From Apoderus coryli (lineage: Eukaryota; Arthropoda; Insecta; Coleoptera; Attelabidae): DNA of 64,000 nucleotides. The notes beneath the pieces were generated by a model, which searched no databases, was not told the DNA's origin, and saw only the letters and a list, made by a program, of their open reading frames with translations. The position numbers and the translations under genes are program-made. How positions within the stretch are numbered: the first letter of the stretch is position 1; every line of letters starts with the position of its first letter. The stretch is taken from assembly GCA_911728435.2 (NCBI GenBank), contig OU452198.1, positions 15,224,001 to 15,288,000 of the forward strand. Direction: 5' to 3'. Of this stretch, positions 36,168 to 49,000 are shown piece after piece.

Positions 36168-36560
36168 TTATCGGCAACCTAGGCAAAAATCAGATACGCA
36201 ATTAGTTTTGGCTTTTATGCACTCAATTTTATACTGAAAATTTGCTAAATAAAGAGCCCAGAGTTGCAAACGACTAGCGTATGTTTGGGGTATGCCTTTA
36301 TATTCTCCAAAAATATGAACCAAAGGTTTATGATCAGAGAGAGTAAATTTAGTTCCCCAAAAATATTGTTCAAACATTCTTACCCCATATACGATTCCCA
36401 ATGCTTCCTTGGATGCATGCGTACTTCTTTTCAGCTGGCATTAATGTTCGTGAGACACACGCAATCAGTGTCTCATTTTCCACGTGTCATAGCGTTGCTG
36501 TAATAGCACTATTGGATGCCTTTGTTGTTAATACTAAAAGCAACGATGGATTAAAATGAA
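36168..36560 (-). pseudogene. Ty3/gypsy-type RNase H fragment
   Basis: Frame GIVYGVRMFEQYFWGTKFTL, SDHKPLVHIFG, GIPQTYASRLQLWALYL, then IECIKAKTNCVSDFCL is the RT-linked RNase H of Ty3/gypsy LTR elements. Upstream, in other frames, TDASNSAITATLWHVENE (the DAS catalytic block) and PAEKKYACIQ can be read. At least one frameshift; no LTRs found. Confidence 0.82.
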
Positions 36561-36770
36561 TCAATGCAATACCGCTGGCTATTTCTTTCTTGATACTTGA
36601 TCACAAAACTGATTTTATTAAACTCCTTAGGTGGCATTAGACTTTCATTTCAAACATTAACATTCAATTTTACGTAATTTTTATGTAAATATTTCCAGTT
36701 TTGTTGAATTTTTCACGGTCCTTGTGGTTTAAGCTTTATATTTTATAACAATCTAACCTGTAACTGTGGA

Positions 36771-37525
36771 TAGTTTTAATTCTTTGTCCAATTCTACGTC
36801 TTGTACTGCTATCCGTGCTGGTGCCAGAGCTCTGACGAGGCATTAGAGGGCTGTAACAGAAAAAAAAAAAGATAATAAAATTTGAAGAAAAAAACTAAAT
36901 AAATTACCTATAACTTGAGGCAATTCTTCGACGCTTTGGTGTCCTGTCCGTGATTGTTTTCGAGTTGTCCAGTTTGATTTCTAATTCTTAGTACTTCTTC
37001 AGAACGTAAGCTGGTGCTCGATGAAGATGTATCAGATGGAATCGGAGTTTTTAGTTGCCCTGGTTGCGTTCTCTTTTTTATTCCAGAAATACCTGGCATT
37101 GTCGGACAAACTTTAAGTTGCACAGGAACAGTTTTTCTTCAACAGACGCTTTCCAGGAAAATTTAAAAAATCCTGTTTTAAAATGGTTGGAGCACACTAA
37201 CTTAAATAGTTTCCATACCCAATTTTCTGGCTGAATTCCCAACGTAGTAAGCCATATATGTCGTAAAGTTTCATCTTTTGGAATTCTACAAAATGTATAA
37301 TAGTATTTGTATAGATGCCTCAAATTCATATCAAAATACAAGCCTTAGCAATTAAAATAATTTGTATTTTGTCTTTAGGTATTAAAGTTTACTACCAATC
37401 AACCTATATTTGAATACACGACACTGCATTTTTGGCTATGCTCACATTATTACTTACTGATGAAATGAAATTCCTTCTGGGCTAAGTTTTCTATAGTTTT
37501 TGCACGATTTTACAACACAAGCCAT
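36771..37525 (-). pseudogene. THAP-domain gene, frames broken
   Basis: Exon 1 (37525-37458) encodes MACVVKSCKNYRKLSPEGIS, with the THAP Cys pair, and ends at CA|GTAAGT. Exon 2 begins at 37285 after TTTTGTAG and reads IPKDETLRHIWLTTLG, WKLFKLVCSNHFKTGFF. It thus supplies the conserved Trp and the C-x2-H zinc ligands of this DNA-binding domain. After GFFK the expected continuation is found only by changing frame twice, at a T run (KRLLKK) and an A run (TVPVQLKVCP), ending near 36908. A possible third exon (36851-36771) has both splice signals. Either decayed or affected by homopolymer sequencing errors. Confidence 0.65.
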
Positions 37526-38270
37526 TGTTTATAGAACGTACACAAACACTAAAACGATCAAAACCAACAAATCACAAAGTAATTAACACGAAAATCCTAA
37601 CTAATATAATATTAAACAAACAATATAAACATAAACCGTTTTCAGTTTTCAAACTAAAGACAGACGGTCTACAATTTGCAGCTGCCAACATAAAACAGCG
37701 GACTCTTATTGGCCGGAATTAAAAATTCCCGCTTTAATAGACGAATCATAGTTTAACAGCAAATTTGTTTTCCGACAGTTGGTACGACAACAAGGAACAT
37801 GGCGGCACCCGTACCGTCCTCGGAAAATCGTATGCGCACTCGTCGAAGCGCGTTCTCCACCCTCCATATCTCTGGGAGATACGTATACGTCCTTGGTTTT
37901 GCCTTAACTCCCTATTAAATATTTCAATCAACGACAAAACTAAAAACTACCTCCGTTTATTACTACCACTACTGTTGAATCGGAAATATCTAGTTTTTCG
38001 ACGGCGCGGCGTTTCAATAGATGTTCGATGCTACGACGAAAATATTCATAGGTATTAATTCGTATAGTCGCCGCAACATATGGGATGACGCCTGTTACCG
38101 GGTAGGTTTTCTCTAGGAGAGGGGTAAGGCGAGCATAGCGGGGCGCATTGTCCTTACCCCGCAAGCGACGACCCCCTCTCGTCCGGCGTTGCGTATCTTA
38201 TTAAATATTTCAATCAACGGTGCGAGTATGTACAGTAGACCGGTTTTAGTAATCGTATTGCGATGTTGCC
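37526..38270. other. Upstream of the THAP locus; short direct repeat
   Basis: A 21 bp direct repeat (TATTAAATATTTCAATCAAC plus G) occurs near 37912 and again near 38199, bracketing about 265 bp of more GC-rich sequence. That bracketed part has an open minus-strand frame without a known motif. It may be a small insertion with duplicated flanks. Confidence 0.4.
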
Positions 38271-38271
38271 A

Positions 38272-38752
38272 TTATCTGTTCATGGCATCTCTAACCATTT
38301 GGAGCTTGACCTGCAAGGGCATCTTGCTCCTTCTGCAGATCATCGGGTAGAGCTTCGAAATGATGCCTTTGGCATTCGCGATGCTCTTCTCGATGTGCGG
38401 TCTCCATGACAGGGATCTGCCCAAAGTTACCCCTAGGTACTTTGCAGTGTCCTGCCATTGTATATCAGTACCCTCGATGTTGACGAAGTCGTCGGGGTGC
38501 ACTTGTCTTCTTTTGATGAGGAACGCGGTGCTCTTCTCGGCATTAATCTTGGTCTTCCACCTGATGCACCATTCGGTGAAGTTGTCCGCTGCTCGCTGCA
38601 GCTATCTTGTCACTAATTCCGCACTGCGGCACGCCGGCCTCCAGGGTCCGTGATTCCGAGACCTCCTTCCCTGTCCTGACGCGAATCTGCCTGTCCTGTA
38701 GGTAGGAGTCTGCTAGCTTGATCATCGCTGGTGGGTATCCTAATGTATGCAT
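38272..38752 (-). pseudogene. Jockey-like non-LTR retrotransposon RT fragment
   Basis: Text MHTLGYPPAMIKLADSYLQD, RQIRVRTGKEVSESRTLEAG, VPQCGI, then after a deletion that removes the FADD block, KSTAFLIKRRQVHPDDF, DTAKYLGVTLGRSLSWRPHI and KGIISKLYPMICRRSKM. These are RT4 and the post-RT region of jockey elements. Confidence 0.8.
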
Positions 38753-38779
38753 TTTATAGATGAGTGTCCGCAGCTCATC

Positions 38780-38975
38780 AGATTAGGTTTCGTGTTCCCC
38801 GCTTACACGCAATGGTTTCTAATTTGTTTTGGGTGCCTCAGTTTCACGCAAACTATGAAATTAGGGATCTACTTTGTCGGGCTTGCAACTACTGCAATTG
38901 TCTGAGTATTCATGGGAATATCAATTACCTTAATGCATTACTCGTGTGTACTTAGAGGCTAATGAGATTGATATT
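38780..38975 (+). pseudogene. 3' end fragment of the same non-LTR family as 39058-41300
   Basis: Frame IRFRVPRLHAMVSNLFWVPQ, FHANYEIRDLLCRACNYCNC is a diverged version of the C-terminus at 40855-40975 (FRVPRVHSRSASLFWVPQ). A separate, older insertion next to the larger element. Confidence 0.75.
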
Positions 38976-39057
38976 ATTTAGGTAGTTATTTGGGTATTCA
39001 TTTTATACGGTTGTTAATTTTGTTACTAGTGTTATTTTCTTATGCCATCATATCACT

Positions 39058-41300
39058 GTTCCAATTTTTAAACAACGATCATACAAATATTCATATTCCT
39101 GTTGGTATTCCTTGGTTCTCATAAGGGATATTAAAGAGAAACATAAATGCCTATGCAGGTGGAAGACCTTTGGAGCACCGCACTACTTGTCTAAGTTCAG
39201 GTTATTAAGATCAAGGATAAAGATAGAAATCGAGCAAGCATACAGAATATATAATATAAATCGCATCCAACATTCAATAAGAGGCGATCCGGCACACCTT
39301 TGGAGGTTTGTTCAGAATAAAAAACAAAGGTCACGTATTCCTGGTGTTATGTTTGACGAGCAGGGCACTGAAATATGAGATCCAATAAATATCATTTCCG
39401 GATTTGCCAATTATTTTCGTAGTGTATATGTTGATTCGATAAGCCAGGACAATATTGAGACTTTTACCAGTGATGATCTGGTAGATGTGGGGAGCTTGGA
39501 TATGGAAGAAATTCTAAGTGCTCTGAAAAGTCTAAAACCGAAGATGACTGCAGGTATAGATAACCTACCCGCGATGGTGGTTAAAGATTGTGCTTATGCA
39601 TTTGTGGAACCATTGTATTACATTTTTAATTTATCCCTGCGGTCCAACTTGTTTCCTGACTACTGGAGGATAGCTCGTATATGTCCTATACATAAATCGG
39701 GAGATATTAACAGAATCGAAAACTATCGACCTATTTCAAGTCTTCCTAATTTCGCAAAGGTTTTCGAAATTGCTCTGCACAACAAGTTTTGGGAAATTAA
39801 AACATAGGCTAGTTTACCAGCAACACGGGTTCATTAAGGGTCGTTCTACGGTGACCAATCTAACCACTTTCCTGCAGGATGTAATTCCGGCTGTCGGTCG
39901 AGGTTTGCAAGTCGACGCAATCTATACTGACTTTTCCAAGGCGTTCGATAAGATTGATCATTCCTGATTCAACAGAAGATGTGCGACATTGGCTTCGGCA
40001 GGAATCTGATATCTTTTTTTCAGTCCTATCTGGGAGCAAGGCAACAATTTTTTGAATACAATGGATTCAGTTCAAGTTCATTCACAGCCTCAAGTGGAAC
40101 TCCGCAGGGCAGTACGTTGGCTCCTCTTCTCTTTGCAATATTCGTAAACGATATTGGATCTGGTTTCAATAGCAATTATTTGAATAAATACTATTATTAT
40201 TATTATTTGTTGTTTGCGGATGATTTAAAATTGTATTGCACTGTTGTTTGTGAGAACGATTGCGCACAGCTTGAAACAGATCTGTGTCGGCTCTCAGAAT
40301 GGTGTGATCTAAATAGACTTCCTCTAAATCTGAACAAATGTAAGTCGGTGACATTTACAAAACGTCAAGATCCGTTTTTGCGAAACTACACCATCGATAA
40401 TTCAAATTTGGAACGCTGCACTTTAATCAAAGATCTTGGTGTATCCTTGGATGGTGATTTATCTTTCAACTACCACATTGAGCAAGTTTCTGCTAATGCT
40501 TTGCGAATGCTGGGATTTATTTTTAGACAGACCAGAGAATTCAGCAACATGGACTGCCTGAAAAGTCTCTATTTCGCCTTTGTTGTGTCTATTTTGGAAT
40601 TCGCTACTATCATTTGGTCGCCCATCTACCGTGTTCATATGCAGAGATTGGAGAGTATCCAACGTAAGTTTTTAAAATATTTGTCATTTAAAATTGATGG
40701 ATATTTTCCTCCTCGAGGGTGTGATCACGGCCTGTTACTGGCAAGATTCGGATTTCGGCCGTTAGCCGAGAGACGCATCTTCGCGTCTCAGAGCTTTCTT
40801 TTTAAGTTGATCAACAATATGTTGGATTGTCCTCGGTTGCTTCAGCAGCTATAGTTTCGTGTCCCTAGGGTTCACTCTAGAAGCGCTAGTTTATTTTGGG
40901 TGCCACAGATTCGTTCTAATTATGAATCTAAAGCACCGTTATTTCGGGCTTGTAAATACAGCAACCGATTAGTTATTAATGAAAACGTTGATTTTTGTTA
41001 ATGTATCGCTTGGTTCTTTTAAGAAAAGTTTAGAGACATGTTTGCGGGCTACTGATTTGTATTTGTTTTGATGAATTATGTTCATGTGTTAATTATTTAT
41101 TGTTATTATATATTGTTCTTGTAATGCTCTCAATTTTCTTTCGTTTTGATGCGTGTATTTCCTTTTTTGTATTTTTCTATTTTTCAGTTAGTTCTAAGTT
41201 GGGTATTTTTATATGCTAATGCTAGGCAATTGTTTTTGTTAATGTATGATTTGGTCTTGTTATTGGGTAGCGATACAATAAAGAGATTATTATTATTATA
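39058..41300 (+). pseudogene. Non-LTR retrotransposon (jockey/CR1-like), copy 2 version with more of its 5' part
   Basis: Plus-strand text: LIRDIKEKHKCLCRWKTFG, GDPAHLWRFVQNKKQRSRIP, stop at 39376, LKSLKPKMTAGIDNLPAMVV, DYWRIARICPIHKSGDINRI, NYRPISSLPNFAKVFE, HGFIKGRSTVTNL, a one-base loss near 39965 after KIDHS, then a 291-codon frame with SGTPQGSTLAPLLFAIF and LLFADDLKLY. A 27 bp insertion places NKYYYYYY directly before LLFADD. The stop at 40852 truncates the end. The 3' UTR ends in AATAAAGAG and ATT repeats near 41290. The copy-1 version is at 1-1410. Confidence 0.87.
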
Positions 41301-41905
41301 TCATAATATATATTTTTGGATTTGTCTTATAATTGGGTAGTTAGACGATATTATTATTATAATTTTTAGTAATTACCATGAGAATCTACCTATTTACATG
41401 GAATTAAAAAAAAATACGTCTCAAAGTAATCGATTATTATTAAAGGCAAGAAGAATTATTCAAAATTCTCAAAAACAAAATGTTACTGACGTCTAAAATT
41501 CAGCTTTATACGTGCAAAAAATTAATAAATCCAGCGAGGGTCTATTGTGAATCATACCAATTTTTATTTCACCAGCAGCCAATCTTCAATGAAGTCGATA
41601 ATTTTGCAGGGTGGTTTTTCTTTTAGATTCGCCCGTAGAAGGGCGACTTCACCGAATGTTGCGAGTCTAGTTCTAGCTACAACTGCGCAAGAACATAATA
41701 CATTCGGTATTGTACAATTAAGCTAATATATTCGTTACGAAGTGATCTGACGTTCCCTTAATGGGGTAAATTGAGTGATAATAACACACAAGTTAAAGTA
41801 AAAGTACGTTAAATATATTACTGTGTAAACGTTATAAAAATACAAAACATACAAGGCAAGGTAAAATAAAAAAAAACTTAAAAATATAAATTTCAGATTA
41901 TATTC

Positions 41906-43077
41906 TTACAAATTCGTCTGAGAAAAAGTTACTTTTCTCACTTTATGTTCAGCCTCAGATGCTTCATCACTCAGGTGACCATCTAAACTTTGTACCATGG
42001 AGCTGGTAAAACTAAAGTTATCGAAATCACCATTTTCTTCGTCTGATTCGCTTAATAAGTCAATGTCTAGATACTTTCTCCCATTCAAAAATTTAATTTC
42101 ACTATTTTGCACTATATAAACACCTTTAGTACTTCCGCCAATGTATTTAAACTTATCAAAAAGGACCCTAGCGGAAACTTCGGAATTAGTTTTCGTGGAA
42201 TCTCTACATGTATCATCAGTAATTTTAATAATTTCAATACCAGAAAACTGCACAATGTAAAGACAATCTTTGGAAAAATGAAATGCAAGCGGTAAATGGT
42301 CACGTTTAAGTTCACAATCACGCGATGATCTACCATATTCGTCTATAAAAACTGAAAATTCTTGAAATGAGACTAGATATTCAATTACTGGCGACAATGA
42401 AATCGGAATAATTGATAAAGGATAAGAACCCATTTTGTAACAGTTAGTAACTGTCTGACGCAGTTTGGTATCAGACACATCGAGAAATTCTTCCGCTTCC
42501 ATTGTGTGTAAATCGATTTCGAAAAATTTATCAGCACCAACTATAAGACTATTTTGTGTAAACAGCAGACATCCAGTCGGCTGGGCTGTGTCTAGAACCC
42601 TCAATGGTACAAATTCATTACTCTCATAAGAAAAATCCATTATAACCAATTGTTTGTTCGTTGCAACGCATATTTTCTTCTGATTTTTAATACTTTTGTC
42701 AGGCGTTTGTAGGGTATGAAAACCATTTAGTCCATTGACATTGACATTCTTGAACTTCAACGGCACTTTTGAACACGGAGCACATTGCGTCAAATTAATC
42801 AAATGATTAATATCACAGGAAATTAATACACTTTTACTATCAACTATCATCAACACTAAATTAGCTGGATGGAATACTGCAATATGATGCACCTGCGATA
42901 TACCATCAATTGACACCAATTTGTTGTCAAATATACAGTGAAGTCCATTGTCACAGCCGACAGCACTGATATTCTGTGATATCTCAGTCAAACAATTAAC
43001 AGCCAAGTCAGGAACTATTTTTACAACGCTATCCACATTGGGTTTGTCAATGTTCATGTTGAATATTTTTTGCAGAG
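41906..43077 (-). CDS. sti: Citron kinase copy 2, exon 16: CNH domain and C-terminus
   Basis: Protein identical to copy 1 over the whole exon despite several base changes, all at synonymous sites. Confidence 0.92.
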
Positions 43078-46000
43078 CTGCAACAAAATATAATTACCGA
43101 TTAAATAAAATATGTAAAACTTAAAAATAAACATAACAAACAATGTTTAACAGTTGTCCATTTAATAATACAGTAATGGTAGGTGAACTATTGCTACGGT
43201 CGTAACAACACGACTACATATTTTTATGTACTTATAGTGTGTAGTATTCTTGTTACGACCGTAGCAAAAGTTCACATACCATTACTAAATGGGCAACTGT
43301 ATTAAAAAACAGTGTTTAATAATTATCTTTAAACACACAACTGACCATTTACCTATACAGTAAGTGTAGCTTAACTTTTGCTACGGTCGTAACAACAAGA
43401 CTACTTATTGCCATGTACTTATACAAAGTATGCATCATCATCATCATCAACAGCAGCATTCACCCGCTAACGAGTATGAATTACTCCAACTCAGGGATTT
43501 CTGTTGTGAACCCTAAGATGGCTAAACAGACCGATCGTCGAGCCGCAAATCCTGTCATAGAATTGACACACCCAATCACTACAATTCACCGGCTGTTGTA
43601 GGTGCGCGGCCCCATCGATGCGTGCTCTCTCCTTCCGATGCTGTCTCTTCGCATCCTCATGTCGTCCACGCTGCTCCTCAAAAACTTGATGGGCCTCGTA
43701 AATGGTACACCTCCATCTCGCTCTTCGTCCCAGCTTGGAGTCTACGAAGTTGAAGAGTCCGCCGCCATCAAATCTGTAGACGATCTCTATTCCTCCCGGT
43801 AGTTCACCCTTAACAAGTTGAATGACCGTTCCCACAAACATCGAAAACAAGGTCGGTGCAATGACACAACCCTACTTTACGGCTGGAAAGGGTTCTCCCG
43901 GTCCGCTGCTGTTGAGAACTGGTTTCATATTATCGTGAAGGAGTCGAAATATCATGATGAATTTCTGGGGACCTCCGTTGAGCTTCAATATCCTCCACAG
44001 AACCTCACGGTTAACGGAGTCGACGTCTTGACAAGGTCTATAAAACCCATGTATAGAGGAAGATTTTATTCCCGTGACTTTTCTTGTATTTGCCTGGTAC
44101 TAAATATCATCTCGGCTGTTGGGTCTAGAACCACATTGTGTTTCCGGCATACATACAAGGTATGTAGTATCATCAAAATAAAATGTTTAGGAAGTAGTCG
44201 ATTATGTCGAGGATCAGAGCTGGGTGATTAATAGGTGCAAATTACTATTCAATGTAATTTTTAATTAAATACGACTTTCGCTAAAGTAATTGTATTATTG
44301 GAGTTCCAATTATTTTTCTCAAATACGATAAACAACGACGGTTGTAAAAAAGTTCTAAACATTTTCGTGAATGTTAACACCAAACACCCCATCATAAAAA
44401 CGAATGCCTGAAGTAGGTATTGTAAGAATAATAAATCTGTTATGTAAATTCCAGATAAACATAACGTATACATGGTTATGAAGAATTACATTTGACGTTT
44501 CTTATATAATTTCTGGTGGATTGGTAATCAATAAAAAAAAAGCAATTTCTATGACTTCCCGAACGTTTCACTCATTTATTTCAGTATCTTCAGGACCTTT
44601 ACGTTCAGCAAAGAAGTATTTTTGAAACTTTCCATAAAAAAATACAAGACGAACATATGCCAGGAGTTGCAAGTAGTGTTCCTTTCGAAAAAATGGGCCG
44701 TTTTGTTTTTTTTTATATAAAGTAGCAAATACTCCTCCCTGGACATATAGATTGATTTTTTCATGTAGCCTTGAGGATGCTAAAATAAGTTATCGATGCG
44801 CTGGCGAATTTACAATACACCAATCGCCATAATTTGGCATGCAGAGTAGTAGGTTTAGCAAAAACATTCTTTCGTCGTTACTCTTATTTATTAATATTTG
44901 CCAATTTATTTCTGTCTCAGTACAACATTTTATTCTGTAAGCTGTATTTTAATTTAGTTGAAATTTTTGGGCTTTTTGAGGTTATTAAAAAAATGGCTTT
45001 TTCAGATGCATTACGTAAAATAAGTGCCAAACTATAGCGATTTTTCTTGAATACTTTTAAATTTACCAGCTAAAAGCACTGAAAACTTGTTTAAACCATT
45101 ACGTGTGATATACCAACTATTTTCTAATTGAAAATGGGCTTTACTTTAAGAATAAAAAATCCAGGGCCGTATTTAAAAAAACAAAGTTGATGATGGTTAT
45201 TCAAAAACGAAACGTCGTAGTGACAATTTGTAAACGCGATCTTTTTCTCCTCAAAAAGACTAATGAGGAAGTGCTTTTCATTTTTGCTTTCCCATTCTCA
45301 TATTGGACACAGTGTATATAGTAAATCAAATATCTCACCTGTAAACCATGCATCCTTCTCGTTGGCACTTAACGCCATAAAAATTAAACATTTCGATGGC
45401 CAGCATGTCGTATTCGCCGAAGCTTCCACTTTAATAATAAACGGCAGATCGCTAACAGCAACATTTGCTACTCCAATTTCAGTAGGCGATGGTTCCAACA
45501 TTACATGTCCATACAAGTTTTCTCCTTGTAGTTGAACTGAATCCCTTAATTCATTTTTCGACTGGTCAGCATAAATTTGAATCGAAGTATCGGTTAGGAC
45601 AGCATAACGTTTATCCCATCCATTCGATTTACTGTAAAATTTGGATAATATATAAATAAAATTAATTTTCACTCGATGCAATATAATTCAGTACAATTTA
45701 AATTACACAATGAGGGCGTTAATATGCACAGTACAAAAATGATTCACCATTTGTACCATTTAGTAGAAGTAGATGCAACGACCAGCTCAAGAAGAATTGG
45801 AACTCAGTTGGGAATTCCCCAAAAAAGAGTGATGCCATAAATGATTGATAGCTTGAAATTGCATCAAATAAAAACATATGGAGACGTCCTAATAAAAATT
45901 GGAGCAATCTAAAATATGTAAAATAGCCTTGAAATTCTTACCCAGGTACTTTGATCCAACTTTCCACTTTCACAATATCAGTCTCATTTTCCTCATTATT

Positions 46001-49000
46001 GTTCTCTGTTTTCTCATTGTCACCATTCAACCTCTGCATTGTATCTCTATAATGTTTCGCTAAAGCCACTGGTAAACCACAAGTTTTCGGTGCAAATTGT
46101 GAACAATTAGTATGTGTTGCGATATGGCACTCTGTACATACATTGTAATTGCGACCAATCTGTACTTGGTGGTTGCATTGTGAACATTTCATGTGTCTTG
46201 TACATATTTTCGAGTCAAATCTAAAAAACCAATCAAGTTTTATTATTTCATCCTATGACGATGCCTTGTGTGGTATATAATATGTATTCGAACCTGGTTA
46301 GCATAAGATTTATGGAAACCCTATTTGATCACAATCCTACACGTTTATATTGATTGAGCATTTCAGGTGAATCAAGGAGTAAAAACGCGATGATTTAAAT
46401 TAAGAAAGGGAAATTGATTGTACCGTTATGCTTCCAATTTTGTCTTAATATCTAACAGTAAAGTATCGAAAGTCGTATTATTGAGTTTTCCCAAAACTTA
46501 CAATGACGACTTTAATACCATTCAGCTCCAACCTTTTAGAAAACGTATATTCAACATTATTTATATAAATATTCACTATACTAACCAAAAATAATTGTTG
46601 CAATCTGACAAGGATATACCAGATAACAAGATAGACGATTGACTTAAAGTGTGCATCCATTGGTAGTCCAATCTCGATGTAAAGAAAACACAGATTCTCT
46701 ACCAGCCAGCACAAGACACTGTGGCTGTCCCACCACATATGCGAGTTAACGAAGACAGACATCAGAACCACAGGAGTTTCTTTTACCTCAGCAGCATTCT
46801 TGGAATTAACTGGCAGGACTGACGAACAAACATCAGCGTTCTGAAGGAACCTGAAAAACTAGCATTGAGAGAACGTATCGATGGGGCAGCGCACCTACAA
46901 CAGCCGGTAAATGGTGGTGATTGGGAATGTCAGTTTTGTGGCTCGAGGATCGATCCGTTTAGCCATCTTAGGGTTCACAACAGAAATCCCTGAGTTGGAG
47001 TAATTCATACTCGTTAGCGAGTGAATGCTGATAATGAAGACATTGTGGTCTGAGTACGCCATTCGAACATTTGCTGGGCACTTAAACGTCAAAAAATTGT
47101 TTTTAAACTCACAGAACAATGGTTTTCCGTTTTAGTTTTCCATAATTTAATTTTAAAAAAATTAAAGGGCAATAGAACAAAAAAATGAGTGAATATAAAA
47201 GATTTTACCCCACGTGAACAAAATTTATTGTTCTCCATAGCTTTTAAGTGCAAAAATATATTAGAAAATAAACAGATCAATGCAACCAATTCAGCAAAAG
47301 ATGAAGTTCCAAATCATCATCATATTACATTATGTCGTCCAATAAATCTCCTTCCAATATATTTACGTAACCCGTAGTAGGTATTGGAAGTTGCAAGTTA
47401 AACTTCATAAAAAAAATTACAAGACATCATAGGTTAGGTACATTCAGAAATAGACATGCATTGATGGTTATAATAAAGGTATGAATAATAATATAACAAT
47501 AAACAGTACCACTAGATATCATATAAACAGTAATTTGTTTTAACCTTTTGTCCTTACAAAAGACAAAAATCACCACAGGAAAATTACAAATATACATAAA
47601 TAACACTAACTGTTAACTGACCCTGAGTACAGGATTGAGTCCATTAATAAAGCAAAAACGGCCCTACAAGAGAACAATAATTATCCCAAACAATTAATAG
47701 ACAAATTATTTAAAAAACGTATCCATAAATGGTATAATGGTAACAATGCTAATCACAACAGCAATCAGACTACCCAAAGATAAGATCAATAAATACATCA
47801 ATAAATAAACACCACGTTGGCTATAATATTGCAATCAAATGTAATCGTTCTCGAATGCTCACTACTCAAACTAACCAAAGGCGACTGTGTACAGATTTAA
47901 TAGGCTATACCTCGTCCGGGGCAGCGCTGTGTTAATTTGGTAGAATGTGCCTCGCTTACAGTATAGATATGGAAAGGACGTACGCGCGCCAGAATGTTGT
48001 AGAACAAACGACTACTTACTGGAAGCGTTCGAGAAAGGAGAAAATCCATATAACAGCCAACGTATAACAGGGACAGGGAATCAGTCGTGAAGTGAAGAGT
48101 CAATAGTTAAGAAGTGTGACATAAGTAATAGTGAAAATAAATAGTACAAATAAATACAGTAATTTTAGTGCATTAATATTATTAGTTTCTTTAAGTCTTT
48201 AGTTATTAAGTGTAAATAAATTAGTTTAAATTAAAGAGCGCTATTATTTCACACAACGAACCACGAAAAACGTTACAATATGTATCACGTCCTTATGTGA
48301 ATGACCTCTCCAAAAATAAATTAAAAAAACATAAAATTACAACTTGCCATAAGAATACAGACACATTAAATTAGTATACAGAATTCCCTGCAAGGACTGT
48401 GAAGCACTTACATCGATCAAACTAAACATCTAGATAAAAGACTTACTAACCACAAAAATCCTAACTACCCAGACAGCTCTAAAAAACATCACAACGCATA
48501 AAACCACCAATTCGACTTTGATAGTACCGTCATATTGTTATCAATAACACTGCTCTAACCTCAAAAACAGCGTTAACGGAGGTTTAAGTGGCCAAATTTG
48601 AAAATGATCCTTTCAGGGGGCAGATAAAGTTCGCCTAAATAACGGTGCAAAGCATTAAAAACTTTAAAGGTACTTTAAGGTTCCAATAGCTTAGAAGAGA
48701 AGAATAAGTCCGTGCAAATGGGTTTAAATACGCTAGTTGTATTAATAATTTGTTGCGTATGGGTGATTGTGATGTAGTGTTAATTTTACATCAATGGTCC
48801 AATGTTTGGAAATTTGCATTACTTAAGAGGACTAACTTATTTATTTTTTTAAATCTAGTGTTAGACGTCTCACACCATCTTTGAAGATTTTATTACCTGT
48901 GAGGAATTTTATGACGCATCCGTTGTGATGAGTTTTGTCGTCCAGTTCGAGCTAGCTTTTCAGGAGATTCTACCAATTGTGTTGCAGCATTTTTACTTGC

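Larger units (their letters stand above)
43078..45338. other. Intron 15 of copy 2
   Basis: Besides the MITE and RTE remnant listed separately, it is AT-rich. It keeps the uninterrupted target of the copy-1 non-LTR insertion at about 44444-44463 and lacks about 185 bp present in copy 1 just before the PH exon. Confidence 0.5.

Noticed and set aside
38758..38800. Possible third hammerhead (CTGATGAG on the minus strand)
   Set aside because: No GAAA or pairing stem II follows the CUGAUGA-like string.
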